The notes beneath the pieces are model-generated. The model was not told the DNA's origin and searched no databases. It saw only the letters and a program-made list of their open reading frames with translations. Positions 36,271-46,711 of a stretch of DNA of 64,000 nt are shown here, piece by piece (position 1 is the stretch's first letter; every line of letters starts with the position of its first letter). Source of the DNA: an uncultured Collinsella sp. (GTDB taxonomy: Bacteria; Actinomycetota; Coriobacteriia; Coriobacteriales; Coriobacteriaceae); the NCBI GenBank assembly GCA_900756765.1, contig CAAELE010000013.1, positions 17,536 through 81,535 on the forward strand. The letters are read 5' to 3'. The position numbers and the translations under genes were made by a program.

Positions 36271-36306
36271 ACGTGCCGCACACGTCTCGTGGCGCGTGCG
36301 GCACGT
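36271..36306. terminator. Hairpin between metH and the UPF0210 gene
   Basis: ACGTGCCGCAC at 36271-36281 and GTGCGGCACGT at 36296-36306 are perfect complements. No T run follows in the minus direction, so it may be a processing or attenuation hairpin. Confidence 0.5.
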
Positions 36307-36332
36307 TTTGGTGCTCGGTTGTTTCCGTTGTG

Positions 36333-38888
36333 TTACTGCCCAAAGACCTCTTCGGCGATGCGCGCGCTCTCGGCGGCGTCCTTGGCGTAGTAGTCTGCGC
36401 CAATCTGTTTGGCGTATTCGGGGGTGAGCACAGCGCCGCCCACGATGATCTTGACGCCCGGCACCTCGGTATGAAGCAGCTTGATGGTCTCCTCCATGGC
36501 CACGACCGTGGTGGTCATAAGCGCCGAGAGGCCGACGAGCTTAATGTCACGCTCCCGTACGGTCTTGAGCACCTCTTGCGGGTCGACGTCGCGGCCTAGG
36601 TCAAAGACGGTATAGCCGTAGTTATCGAGCAGCATCTTGACGATGTTCTTACCGATGTCGTGGATATCGCCCTTGACGGTGGCCACGCAGATCTTGCCCT
36701 TGTCGGCAATCTCGCCGGCGGGCATCAGGCGTTTGATGGTATCGAAGCCCACGCGCGCGGCCTCGGCCGAGGCCATGAGCTGCGGCAAGAAGAACTTGCC
36801 CTGGTCAAAGAGGACTCCGACCTCGTCGAGGGCGGGGATAAAGTGATTGTTGATGAGGTCCATGGCGTCGTGATCTGCCAGCAGACGCTCGGTCTCGGCC
36901 GCGATCTCGCCTTTGCGGCCCGAGACGACCATGTGACGGATGGGGTCGCCATCGGCGCTTGTGGTTGTGCTTGCGGCAGGCGCGGCATCGCTCGATGCAG
37001 ACTGAGCGGCCGCCGGGTTCGCGGCGATCTTGTACGGGTCGGTCCAGCCGGCGTAGCGCTCGATGTATCCGGTCGAGCCTTCGTCCTCAATGCTCAGCAC
37101 GCGATAGCTGTAGACGGTATCCATAAAGCGCTTGGAACCCGGGTTCATGATGGGGGCGTCCAGGCCTGCACCAAAGGCGGCGGCCAAAAAGACCGAGCCC
37201 AGCAGCGGCCGCGCGGGTAGGCCAAAGCTGATGTTCGACACGCCGAGTGCGCACTTGACGCCCAGGCGCTCCTTGCACATAGACATGGCGCGCAGGATCT
37301 GCTCAGCCTGGCGCTGGTTGGTCGAGGCGGTCATGACTAGGCAGTCGATGAGGATGCGGTCCGGGCCGATGCCGTAGCGGGCGGCTTCGGCCACGATGCG
37401 CTCGGCGATGGCGAAGCGAGCCTCGGCGGTATCGGGGATGCCGCCCTCGTCGAGCGTGAGGCCGACGACGTTGGTGCCATAGTGGGCGACCAGCGGGAAG
37501 ATCTCGTCCATGATCTGCTGTTTGCAATTGACCGAGTTGATGATGGGCTTGCCGGCGTAGCGACGTACGGCGGCCTCGACGGCGGCGGGGTCGGTGGAGT
37601 CGATCTGCAGCGGCAACAGCGTGGAACCTTGGAGCTGCTCGGTCGCTTGCTGGATGACCTTGACCTCGTCGATCTCGGGCAGGCCCACGTTGACGTCCAG
37701 GATGTCGGCGCCCTGCTCCTGCTGGCTGATGCCCTGGCTCACGACGTAGTCCAGGTCGCCGTCGCGTAGGGCCTGCTGCAAGCGCTTTTTGCCGGTGGGG
37801 TTGATGCGCTCGCCGATGACGGCGATCTTGTGGCCGTCGCAGGGGAGGTCCACGACCGTCTGGGCGCTCGTGACCGACATGCTGGGCTTGCGGTGACGCG
37901 GGCTGGGCGTGTGGTTGTCGATGAGGGTACGAAGTGCCGCCATGTGCGCCGGCGTGGTTCCGCAGCATCCGCCGACGACGCTCACGCCGTCCTCGATCAT
38001 GCCGGCGACGGCCTCGGCGTACTCGGGCGCCTGGATATCAAAGACGGTATTGCCGTCATCGTCCACGTGGGGCAGTCCCGCATTGGCCTGCACCATAACG
38101 GGCTTGTCGGTAACGGTGAGCATACGCGCAGCGAGTCCTCGGAGCTCGGCCGGGCCCTGGCTGCAGTTGATGCCAAGGACGTCGGCGCCGATGGCGTCGA
38201 GAGTGATGGCGGCGATCTCGGGGCTCGTGCCCAAGAAGGTGCGGCCGTCTTCCTCAAAGGTCATGGTGGCAAAGACGGGCAGGTCGGAATTCTCGCGGCA
38301 GGCGAGGACTGCCGCCTTGATCTCGGCAAGATCGGTCATGGTTTCGATGATAAAGAGGTCCACACCCGCGGCGACGCCAGCGCGCACCTCCTCGGCAAAG
38401 AGGTCGTAGGCCTCGTCAAAGCTGAGGGTGCCCAGGGGACGCAGCAGGGCGCCGATGGGGCCGATGTCGCCGGCGACGTAGCGGGCGCCGGCCTCGCGGG
38501 CGCAGGTGACTGCCGCGGCAAAGACGTCTGCCACGGTGGCGGCGCCGTCGAGCTTGTGGGCGTTGGCGCCAAAGGTGTTGGCGGTGATCACGTCGCAGCC
38601 GGCCTCGACGTACTGACGCTGGATATCGGTGATGACCTGGGGCTCCTCAAAGTTGAGCAGCTCGGGCAGGGCGCCGGCCTTCATGCCGGCCGCCTGCAGC
38701 ATGGTGCCCATGCCGCCGTCAAACAGCAGGTGTCCCGTGCCCTCGATGGCGGCACGCAGGCGGTCATCCTTAATGCGCAGGTCGTCGATCGTTCGCGTCT
38801 TGTATGCAGCGCCATTACGGCGTGCGGCATCAACGGGTGCCGCCAGCGCGGCGCCGTCCAGATCATGAGTGATAAGCGGAGTAAACAT
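36333..38888 (-). CDS. metH: B12-dependent methionine synthase, lacking the reactivation domain
   Basis: This 851-residue enzyme transfers the methyl group of methyl-THF through cobalamin to homocysteine. Residues about 50-340 are the homocysteine/zinc domain (DGGMGTMLQAAG, GINCSQGP, GGCCGTTPAH with the Zn cysteines). About 355-640 is the pterin domain (VIGERINPTGKKR). About 655-851 is the cobalamin cap and binding domain with DIHDIGKNIV, whose His ligates cobalt. The C-terminal AdoMet reactivation domain of E. coli-type MetH is absent here and is encoded by the next gene upstream. The start at 38888 follows TTAGGAGCC. The extra first 45 residues are not conserved. Confidence 0.95.
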   Translation of the reverse strand: MFTPLITHDLDGAALAAPVDAARRNGAAYKTRTIDDLRIKDDRLRAAIEGTGHLLFDGGMGTMLQAAGMKAGALPELLNFEEPQVITDIQRQYVEAGCDVITANTFGANAHKLDGAATVADVFAAAVTCAREAGARYVAGDIGPIGALLRPLGTLSFDEAYDLFAEEVRAGVAAGVDLFIIETMTDLAEIKAAVLACRENSDLPVFATMTFEEDGRTFLGTSPEIAAITLDAIGADVLGINCSQGPAELRGLAARMLTVTDKPVMVQANAGLPHVDDDGNTVFDIQAPEYAEAVAGMIEDGVSVVGGCCGTTPAHMAALRTLIDNHTPSPRHRKPSMSVTSAQTVVDLPCDGHKIAVIGERINPTGKKRLQQALRDGDLDYVVSQGISQQEQGADILDVNVGLPEIDEVKVIQQATEQLQGSTLLPLQIDSTDPAAVEAAVRRYAGKPIINSVNCKQQIMDEIFPLVAHYGTNVVGLTLDEGGIPDTAEARFAIAERIVAEAARYGIGPDRILIDCLVMTASTNQRQAEQILRAMSMCKERLGVKCALGVSNISFGLPARPLLGSVFLAAAFGAGLDAPIMNPGSKRFMDTVYSYRVLSIEDEGSTGYIERYAGWTDPYKIAANPAAAQSASSDAAPAASTTTSADGDPIRHMVVSGRKGEIAAETERLLADHDAMDLINNHFIPALDEVGVLFDQGKFFLPQLMASAEAARVGFDTIKRLMPAGEIADKGKICVATVKGDIHDIGKNIVKMLLDNYGYTVFDLGRDVDPQEVLKTVRERDIKLVGLSALMTTTVVAMEETIKLLHTEVPGVKIIVGGAVLTPEYAKQIGADYYAKDAAESARIAEEVFGQ

Positions 38889-38897
38889 CGATGGCTC

Positions 38898-39686
38898 CTA
38901 ATGGCTGGAATAGCAGGTGGTGTGGGCGGCACGGAAGCGGCAGTGCTCGCGCATGCGGCAGATACTGCAGGTGGGGCGGCTCTGGGCGTCGTGGACTTCG
39001 CCGTCAAACAGACCGATCACCGCGGTCACGCTCTTGGTGGGCATGAGCAGGCTGGTGAGGGTGACGGTAAGTCCAATGAGGCGTGTGGCGTTGAGTGCAT
39101 CCACGATCGAGCGCTGGGCAGAGAGCGGGCAGTCGCCATAGCCGGGACTGAAGCGCCAGTTGCCGGCGAGCCCGTGTGCGGCGGCCGCAGCCTTGACTTG
39201 CTGGTCCATCTGCTCAACGGCAGCTTCCACATAGGCGGAGCACGCGGCATCGAGCACGGCTCCCTCTAGGGGCTGCTGGGCTCCCGTGGTGCGCAGGCGA
39301 CGCTCGGCGTCCATGCCGAGGGTGCATGCCATGAGTGCCGCCAGGCGGGCGTCCTTAAGGTGGCGATAGATATCGCGGCCCCGCAGCTCAACATTGGTGC
39401 CGACCAAGCGAATGCAAGGCTCGCCCTGCTCGTCGACGCCCGTGGCATCGATGGCAAATACGCGGCGCACGCCACGGGGTTCAATGTCCAGTTCCAGACG
39501 CTCAACAACTAGCTCAATACGCTGCGTTAGCTCGGGCTCAATCTGCTGGCCGCCGTAGCCCAGATACCGCAGCATCTCGGCACGGTCGACGCGAGGGTGG
39601 TGGGCGGCGTCGATACGGTAAAGCGCCGGCGACGCAAGGTCGGCCGGCACTTCAACAACGGTTGTATCGACGTGCGGTTTTTCCAT
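38898..39686 (-). CDS. Methionine synthase reactivation (AdoMet-binding) domain protein
   Basis: A 262-residue stand-alone version of the MetH activation domain, which uses AdoMet and an electron donor to remethylate oxidised cob(II)alamin. WRFSPGYGDCPLSAQ near residue 165 is the conserved AdoMet-binding element. The C-terminus has CSICRMREHCRFR plus a final Cys, a cluster or zinc-like motif found in the stand-alone family. It overlaps metF by one base (TAATG on the minus strand) and ends 9 nt before metH, so it is a translationally coupled subunit of a split enzyme. Confidence 0.9.
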   Translation of the reverse strand: MEKPHVDTTVVEVPADLASPALYRIDAAHHPRVDRAEMLRYLGYGGQQIEPELTQRIELVVERLELDIEPRGVRRVFAIDATGVDEQGEPCIRLVGTNVELRGRDIYRHLKDARLAALMACTLGMDAERRLRTTGAQQPLEGAVLDAACSAYVEAAVEQMDQQVKAAAAAHGLAGNWRFSPGYGDCPLSAQRSIVDALNATRLIGLTVTLTSLLMPTKSVTAVIGLFDGEVHDAQSRPTCSICRMREHCRFRAAHTTCYSSH

Positions 39687-40558
39687 TACCCCAGGCGCTC
39701 CATAATGGTCGCGGCGATTGCAGGACGGTTCATAGTGTACAGGTGCAGACCGTCGGCACCGTGCTCCTTAAGGTCGCAAAGCTGACGAGCAGCATAATCT
39801 ACACCGGCAGCCTGCAGGCTCTCGGGGTCGTTCTCGTACTTGGCGAGGATCTTGATGACGGGGGAGGGCAGCGACGCGCCGCACATAAAGACCATGCGGC
39901 TGATTTGCGACTTGCCCATAAACGGCATGATGCCCGCGGTGATGGGCACGGTGATGCCGGCCTTGTCGGCAAGCTCGCGGAAGCGATAGAAGCACTCGTT
40001 ATCAAAGAAGAGCTGTGTCACAAAGAAGCTCGCGCCGGCGTCTTGCTTTTGTTTGAGGTGCTCGACCGAGAGGTTGAGATCCTCACAGGCAATGTGACCC
40101 TCGGGGTAGGCTGCGGCGCCCACGCAAAAGCCGGCGTCGACGAGCTCGGGGATGAGGTCACGGGCGTAGGCGTAGTCGGAGGCGGGCTTGTCGTCCTCGG
40201 TCGCGCCAGCGGGCAGGTCGCCGCGCAGGGCCAGCACGTTTTCCACGCCGGCGGTGCGATACTCGTCGATCTTGGCGGCGATATCGGCGTGCGAGCGGCC
40301 CACGCAGGTAAGGTGCGCTACCGAGGGCGTATCGAATTCGCTCGAAATCATATGCGCGATGGGGGCGGTGGTGGCACCGTTACCAGAGCCGCCGGCCGAG
40401 CAGGTGACCGAGACAAAGCTCGGCGAAAGCTTGCACAGGTTGCCTGCCACCTCGCGAGCCGTATCGAGGGTAAGCTCACCCTTGGGCGGGAACATCTCAA
40501 ACGAAACGGGTGCGGTGCCCTGGGATGCTGCCTGCTTAAAAACCTCGTCGACGCGCAT
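39686..40558 (-). CDS. metF: 5,10-methylenetetrahydrofolate reductase
   Basis: A 290-residue flavoprotein making 5-methyl-THF for MetH. Family features are VSFEMFPPKGE near residue 15, VTCSAGGSGN near residue 48, HLTCVGRS near residue 80 and ENVLALRGD near residue 107. TQLFFDNECFYRF near residue 180 is the substrate-binding segment. The start at 40558 follows CTAAAGGAGC. It is the first gene of the metF-reactivase-metH operon, whose promoter must lie in the region shared with glnA. Confidence 0.95.
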   Translation of the reverse strand: MRVDEVFKQAASQGTAPVSFEMFPPKGELTLDTAREVAGNLCKLSPSFVSVTCSAGGSGNGATTAPIAHMISSEFDTPSVAHLTCVGRSHADIAAKIDEYRTAGVENVLALRGDLPAGATEDDKPASDYAYARDLIPELVDAGFCVGAAAYPEGHIACEDLNLSVEHLKQKQDAGASFFVTQLFFDNECFYRFRELADKAGITVPITAGIMPFMGKSQISRMVFMCGASLPSPVIKILAKYENDPESLQAAGVDYAARQLCDLKEHGADGLHLYTMNRPAIAATIMERLG

Positions 40559-40984
40559 ATCGTGCTCCTTTAGATACGCAATAGTGTGATGTGTTTTAAG
40601 GATTCTACAGCACCACTGTGTCACGGTGGAGTTTCACTCGCTATTTGGGGATACCAATCGAAAATGCTTTGCTATCGGCATTTCCTATAACAGAGCGGTC
40701 AATCTAGGATGGGGCTATATTGAATGGTATTTGATGCGAAATACCAGTTAATAGAGCCCCATCCCAAATTGACTACCCTTAAACTATGGGGAGAGGTCTG
40801 CAATTTATACAGTTGATTGGCCATTAAGGGCGGCAGCGCCGCTGTGATGCGGTAACCTCATTGATTGGTTTCGCGACAGCAACATAACGGTAATGTCGCG
40901 GAAACACGGCGAGCCTAAGCTATGACTCGTTCGTTAGTAATCAACACCGCTTCTCACGCGGTGCCGATACGAAGGGAGTTCCGT
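40559..40984. promoter_or_regulatory. Divergent metF/glnA control region with an 80-bp palindrome
   Basis: The gap separates the leftward met operon from rightward glnA. At 40697-40777 is a long imperfect palindrome: outer GTCAAT/ATTGAC, then GGATGGGGCT/AGCCCCATCC, and innermost TGGTATTT/AAATACCA around a 6-nt loop. A second hairpin (CGCGACA near 40873, TGTCGCG near 40893) lies in the glnA leader. I looked for SAM and cobalamin riboswitch landmarks in the metF leader and found none. The palindrome could be a regulator target, a bidirectional terminator or a mobile repeat. Confidence 0.5.
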
Positions 40985-43072
<2,088 letters not shown>

Positions 43073-43101
43073 AATGTAACTGACATATCGTCACGGTATT
43101 G

Positions 43102-43137
43102 AGCCGGGGTCCGCATCGTGCGGGCCCCGGCTTTTTG
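43102..43137 (+). terminator. Terminator of glnA
   Basis: AGCCGGGG and CCCCGGCT close a stem with inner TCCGCA/TGCGGG pairing, followed by TTTTTG. Confidence 0.88.
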
Positions 43138-43177
43138 TTTGAGAAGGACGCTTTGGAGTCCGTTTTGCCGCCGATTT

Positions 43178-43213
43178 GCCGGGATTCGCACCCTGTCGGG
43201 TTCGAATCCCGGC
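43178..43213. repeat. Palindrome containing a tRNA T-loop-like sequence
   Basis: GCCGGGATTCG (43178-43188) and CGAATCCCGGC (43203-43213) are perfect complements. The right side GGGTTCGAATCCCGG resembles a tRNA T arm, and the left is its inverse. It lies downstream of the tRNA-Glu terminator and may be a fragment of a tRNA or an old attachment site. Confidence 0.45.
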
Positions 43214-43223
43214 GTTGGGGAAG

Positions 43224-43254
43224 AAAAAAGCCCGTCACCGAATTGGTAACGGGC
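43224..43254 (-). terminator. Terminator of tRNA-Glu
   Basis: On the minus strand GCCCGTTACC pairs with GGTGACGGGC (one mismatch) and is followed by six T residues (A run 43224-43229 on the plus strand). Confidence 0.85.
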
Positions 43255-43267
43255 TTCAGATTTCAAA

Positions 43268-43344
43268 TGGTGCCCCCAGCGGGATTCGAACCCGCGATAT
43301 CCACCTTGAAAGGGTGGCGTCCTTGGCCGCTAGACGATGGGGAC
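43268..43344 (-). tRNA. tRNA-Glu (anticodon TTC)
   Basis: The minus-strand cloverleaf starts GTCCCCATCGTCTAGCGG and ends TGGGGGC-A-CCA, giving a 7-bp acceptor stem with one wobble. The anticodon stem CCACC/GGTGG encloses CTTTCAA with TTC at its centre. The T arm is GCGGGTTCGAATCCCGC. CCA is encoded. It is 77 nt long. Confidence 0.95.
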
Positions 43345-43404
43345 AGCGGGAAAGAGTATAGCAGACTTTTTTATCCGTTCACATATCGTTGTCAGATAGA
43401 AAAA

Positions 43405-43437
43405 CCACCACAAAGGTGCCTGTCCCCTTTGTGGTGG
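43405..43437. repeat. Family R hairpin R5 (minus orientation)
   Basis: Arms CCACCACAAA and TTTGTGGTGG enclose ggtgcctgtcccc, the reverse complement of the R2 core. It lies 7 nt downstream of the murT-gatD stop on the minus strand and may end that operon. Confidence 0.7.
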
Positions 43438-43444
43438 CGGGGCG

Positions 43445-45622
43445 TTAGGGGAGGAGCTTCATGGCTGCGTCGTGGGCGGCGTGCTCGTAGGTGTCGTCGA
43501 GGGGCTTGAGCGGCAGCAGGGCTGTGGCCTGCGCATCGCCGCGGCGCTCGAGGGCGTGCGTAATGAGCCAGTCGGCGAGCTCGGGATTCTTGGGCAGCAC
43601 CGGTCCGTGCAGGTACGTGCCGATGACACCCTTGTAGATGAGACCCTCAAAGCCATCGTCGCCGTTGTTGCCGGTGCCCGCGACGACGGACGTTCCGAGC
43701 GGCGTGGCTTCTGCATCGAGCAGGGTGCGGCCGCCGTGGTTTTCGAATCCCACAAAGGGCTCAGGTGCCAGGTCGGTCTTGACGGCGACGTTGCCGATCA
43801 GTCGGTCGGAGCCGCGCACAGTCTCGGCGGCAATGACGCCCAGGCCCTCAATGCGATGGTCGCCCATGTAGTACGAACGGCCGAGCAGCTGATAGCTGCC
43901 GCAGATAGCAAGCAATGAACCGCCGTCCTCAACATAGGCCGCAACCTTGTCTTTTTGAGCGAGCAGCTCGTGTGCCACGGCCAGTTGGTCGCGATCGGAG
44001 CCGCCACCCATCATGACGATATCGGCGTCGGTGAGATCGAGCGACTCGCCCATGCGGACCTCGTCCACGCGAACGGGGATGCCGCGCCAGGCGCAGCGGC
44101 GCTCGAGGGCGATGACATTGCCGCCGTCGCCATAGAGGTTGAGGGCATCGGGATACAGGTAGACGATGTGCAGCGGGCGCGAGAGCTCGACCGGCGCGAC
44201 GCCGACGGGAACGGCGCTGCCATCGGCGCACGTTGCAGCGTGGGCGGCAACCGTAGCCGCATCGGTGTCTTTGAGCCCATCGAGCTCCTTGACCAGCGGC
44301 GGAAAGGCCGTGTAGTTGGCGACGGCATAGAAAGTGTCGCCAGCCTCCTCGTCTGCCACGGCGCCGATCGCCTGCTCGATATTCGAGATGATGGCGGCAT
44401 CGATGCCGGCGTACTTGAGGCGCACCTGCATGTCGTGCGCGCGCGTGCCGCCGGCAAAGGCGACAAGTCCCGTTGTGTCGGCGATGCGCTCAAAGTCGAC
44501 GTCGTAGATCCACGATACATCGTGGCCGTCGGCATCGTTGTCGTTGAGGAAGAAGGCGCAGAGCCTGCCGCCTGCTGTTTTAATGGACTGAATCTGGCGA
44601 TCGAAACCAACGGGATTTTTGGCCAGGTTTGCCTCGACGGTACGGCCGGCGATATTCCAACGGCCCATGCGACCACCTGCTGGCACGTAGGCGTCGAGCG
44701 TGGGCTGCAGATGCGCCGCGTCCACGCCCAGCTCGTGGGCGGCGAAGAAGGCTGCGGCTACGTTGTAGACCATATACAGGCCGTTGTAGCGTGTGGCGAT
44801 GTGTACGGCAGCCGCGTCGGGCGCAGATCCAAAGACCAGGTCAAAGCCGTAGCCGTCGCAGCCGAGCTCCACGCCCGTCACGCGACGGACAAGTCCAGGG
44901 CGGGCCCAGCCGCACGAGGGGCAATGGTATGCGCCAAGCTGTCCGTACTGCACATAGTCGTACTTCAACGGCGCGTTGCACTGTGAGCAAAAACGCGAGT
45001 CGCTAATGCGGTCGGATTCGGTGTCGGTGGCGCCGTCGATGCCAAAGGCGATGCTTGCATTGGGAACGCGCGCGGCGATTGCGGCACATAGCGGGTCGTC
45101 TGCGTTGTAGATGAGCGTCGTTGCCGGTGAAAGCTCCAGCGCGTGGGCGATGACGTCCTGGGTATGGTCGATCTCGCCGTAACGGTCCAGCTGGTCGCGG
45201 AACAGGTTGAGCAGCACAAAGTACGTCGGCTTGAGTTTGGGCAGAACGCGTACGGTGTAGAGCTCGTCGCACTCAAAAACGCCCACGCGCTTGCCGCTGC
45301 TGGTGTGCTTAAGGCCGCCGCGGGCCTCGAGCAGAGCACCCACCACACCAGGCTCCATATTGTTGCCGGCACGGTTGCACACCACGGTAGCGCCGCTGGC
45401 AGCAACTGCGTCGGCGATGAGGTTGGAGGTCGTGGTCTTGCCGTTGGTGCCGGTGATCACCACGCTGCGGTCGACTAGGCTTGCGAGGTCGCTTAGCAGC
45501 TCGGGGTCGATCTTCATGGCGATACGGCCGGGAAGCACGCCACCCTGGCGCTTGAGGACGGAGCGCAGCCCCCAGCGAGCGATATCGCTCGAGGTGCAGG
45601 CGAGAGATGAGCGGAGGTTCAT
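43445..45622 (-). CDS. murT/gatD: MurT-GatD fusion: lipid II isoglutaminyl synthase in one chain
   Basis: A 725-residue bifunctional protein that should amidate the alpha-carboxyl of D-Glu in lipid II. Residues about 1-470 are MurT: a Mur ligase P-loop TGTNGKTTTSNL near residue 58, a four-Cys zinc ribbon (CSQCNAPL ... CPSCGW) near residues 205-230, and the Mur ligase C-terminal domain. Residues about 485-725 are GatD, a class I glutaminase: HIVYLYPDALNLYGDGGN, nucleophile Cys in LLAICGSYQLLG near residue 590, and His in GTYLHGP near residue 685. In most bacteria these are two adjacent genes; here no stop separates them. It is the last gene after two helical-repeat proteins. Confidence 0.93.
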   Translation of the reverse strand: MNLRSSLACTSSDIARWGLRSVLKRQGGVLPGRIAMKIDPELLSDLASLVDRSVVITGTNGKTTTSNLIADAVAASGATVVCNRAGNNMEPGVVGALLEARGGLKHTSSGKRVGVFECDELYTVRVLPKLKPTYFVLLNLFRDQLDRYGEIDHTQDVIAHALELSPATTLIYNADDPLCAAIAARVPNASIAFGIDGATDTESDRISDSRFCSQCNAPLKYDYVQYGQLGAYHCPSCGWARPGLVRRVTGVELGCDGYGFDLVFGSAPDAAAVHIATRYNGLYMVYNVAAAFFAAHELGVDAAHLQPTLDAYVPAGGRMGRWNIAGRTVEANLAKNPVGFDRQIQSIKTAGGRLCAFFLNDNDADGHDVSWIYDVDFERIADTTGLVAFAGGTRAHDMQVRLKYAGIDAAIISNIEQAIGAVADEEAGDTFYAVANYTAFPPLVKELDGLKDTDAATVAAHAATCADGSAVPVGVAPVELSRPLHIVYLYPDALNLYGDGGNVIALERRCAWRGIPVRVDEVRMGESLDLTDADIVMMGGGSDRDQLAVAHELLAQKDKVAAYVEDGGSLLAICGSYQLLGRSYYMGDHRIEGLGVIAAETVRGSDRLIGNVAVKTDLAPEPFVGFENHGGRTLLDAEATPLGTSVVAGTGNNGDDGFEGLIYKGVIGTYLHGPVLPKNPELADWLITHALERRGDAQATALLPLKPLDDTYEHAAHDAAMKLLP

Positions 45623-45667
45623 GAAGCCGTTCCTAACATAGATGACATGGTCGGGGCGATCGCGTCG

Positions 45668-46711
45668 CTAAAAGCCGTAGCGGCGCGCAAATTCCTGGGC
45701 AAGCTGCGATACGTCTTCGCAGGCGTTGGCCCAGGGGGCAAAGTCGGGGGTGTCCGAGATAATGCCGTCGGCTTCCCAAACCGCCTGGTGCGAGAGGTCC
45801 CAGGGGTCGCGCGGCTCGGGTCGGCAGGGAAGATACGGCGTCTGGTACATGGGGTTCAGCAAGAAGAACGCGCCGCCCTCGCAACGGTTGGCGAACTCAC
45901 GCAGCGCGCGCGTCGCCGGGCGCATCTTGTTTGTTTTGAACAGCAGAATCGTGCGGGCGAGCAGGTACCAGGGGGAGTTCTCGAGTGCGTCTGCCCCCAT
46001 CTGTTCCTCGAGCTGATGTGCCAGGGCAAAAAAACCGTCCTGGTCTTCCAAGCGGGCGAGGGCAAGCAACACGGTGCCGGCGGCCCGGGTGGGATAGCCC
46101 TCCGCCTTAAGGACGCGGCGAGAATAGTTGGCGGCAGCACGGTAACGAGCGCTCGCCATGCACAACTGCGAGATGGCCTCGAGCGTGTGAAGCCAGCCAA
46201 TAAGCGCCGGCTCGCTCAGGGTAAGGTCTGCTGCGGTGACACCGTCGGCCAAAACATTATTGGCCCAGTAGTGCGGGGCCTCCATGTCGAACCCAGGCAC
46301 GCTCTGCTGCAGGTAGTCGGCCGTACTCGTCTCGAGCTTCATCAAGTCACCCAGGCAGGCATCGACGGGCGTGTCCGCCAGGATGATGGCGAGCAACTGA
46401 GCATCGAGGACATGCGCATCGACGCGGACGATCTTGAGCAGCTCGTCACGCATGTCGTCGAACAGGCGGTTGCGCGTCTGCTCAAACTCCTCGTCGCTGC
46501 CCATGTCCTCGATGCGACGAAGCTCGTCGAGCAAATGACGATGAACGCCGGCATAGGACAGCAGCGCTTGGGCATGCTCGGTCTGCGCATACTTGTGAGG
46601 GTTTGCGCTGATGTCGTTATGGACAAGCTCGCGTGCTGCATCGGTGAGTTCGGGGTGCGACGCCAGATAGGTGCGCTCCAGATAGGCGGGGATGTAGACG
46701 CTCGGATCCAT
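45668..46711 (-). CDS. Helical-repeat (TPR-like) hypothetical protein 1
   Basis: A 347-residue soluble protein, predicted all alpha-helical, with no signal or membrane segment. Repeated A-x-x-Y/L and helix pairs (for example ASARYRAAANYSRRVLKAEG followed by GTVLLALARLEDQDGFFALA) look like tetratricopeptide or related solenoid repeats. Its start overlaps the previous gene's stop by one base (TAATG) and murT-gatD starts 45 nt downstream, so the three form an operon. It is probably distantly paralogous to the gene before it. It may be a scaffold in cell-wall synthesis; that is inference from context only. Confidence 0.65.
   Translation of the reverse strand: MDPSVYIPAYLERTYLASHPELTDAARELVHNDISANPHKYAQTEHAQALLSYAGVHRHLLDELRRIEDMGSDEEFEQTRNRLFDDMRDELLKIVRVDAHVLDAQLLAIILADTPVDACLGDLMKLETSTADYLQQSVPGFDMEAPHYWANNVLADGVTAADLTLSEPALIGWLHTLEAISQLCMASARYRAAANYSRRVLKAEGYPTRAAGTVLLALARLEDQDGFFALAHQLEEQMGADALENSPWYLLARTILLFKTNKMRPATRALREFANRCEGGAFFLLNPMYQTPYLPCRPEPRDPWDLSHQAVWEADGIISDTPDFAPWANACEDVSQLAQEFARRYGF

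Noticed and set aside
40559..40920. SAM or cobalamin riboswitch before metF
   Set aside because: I looked for the conserved core strings and stem order of both classes on the minus strand and saw none.
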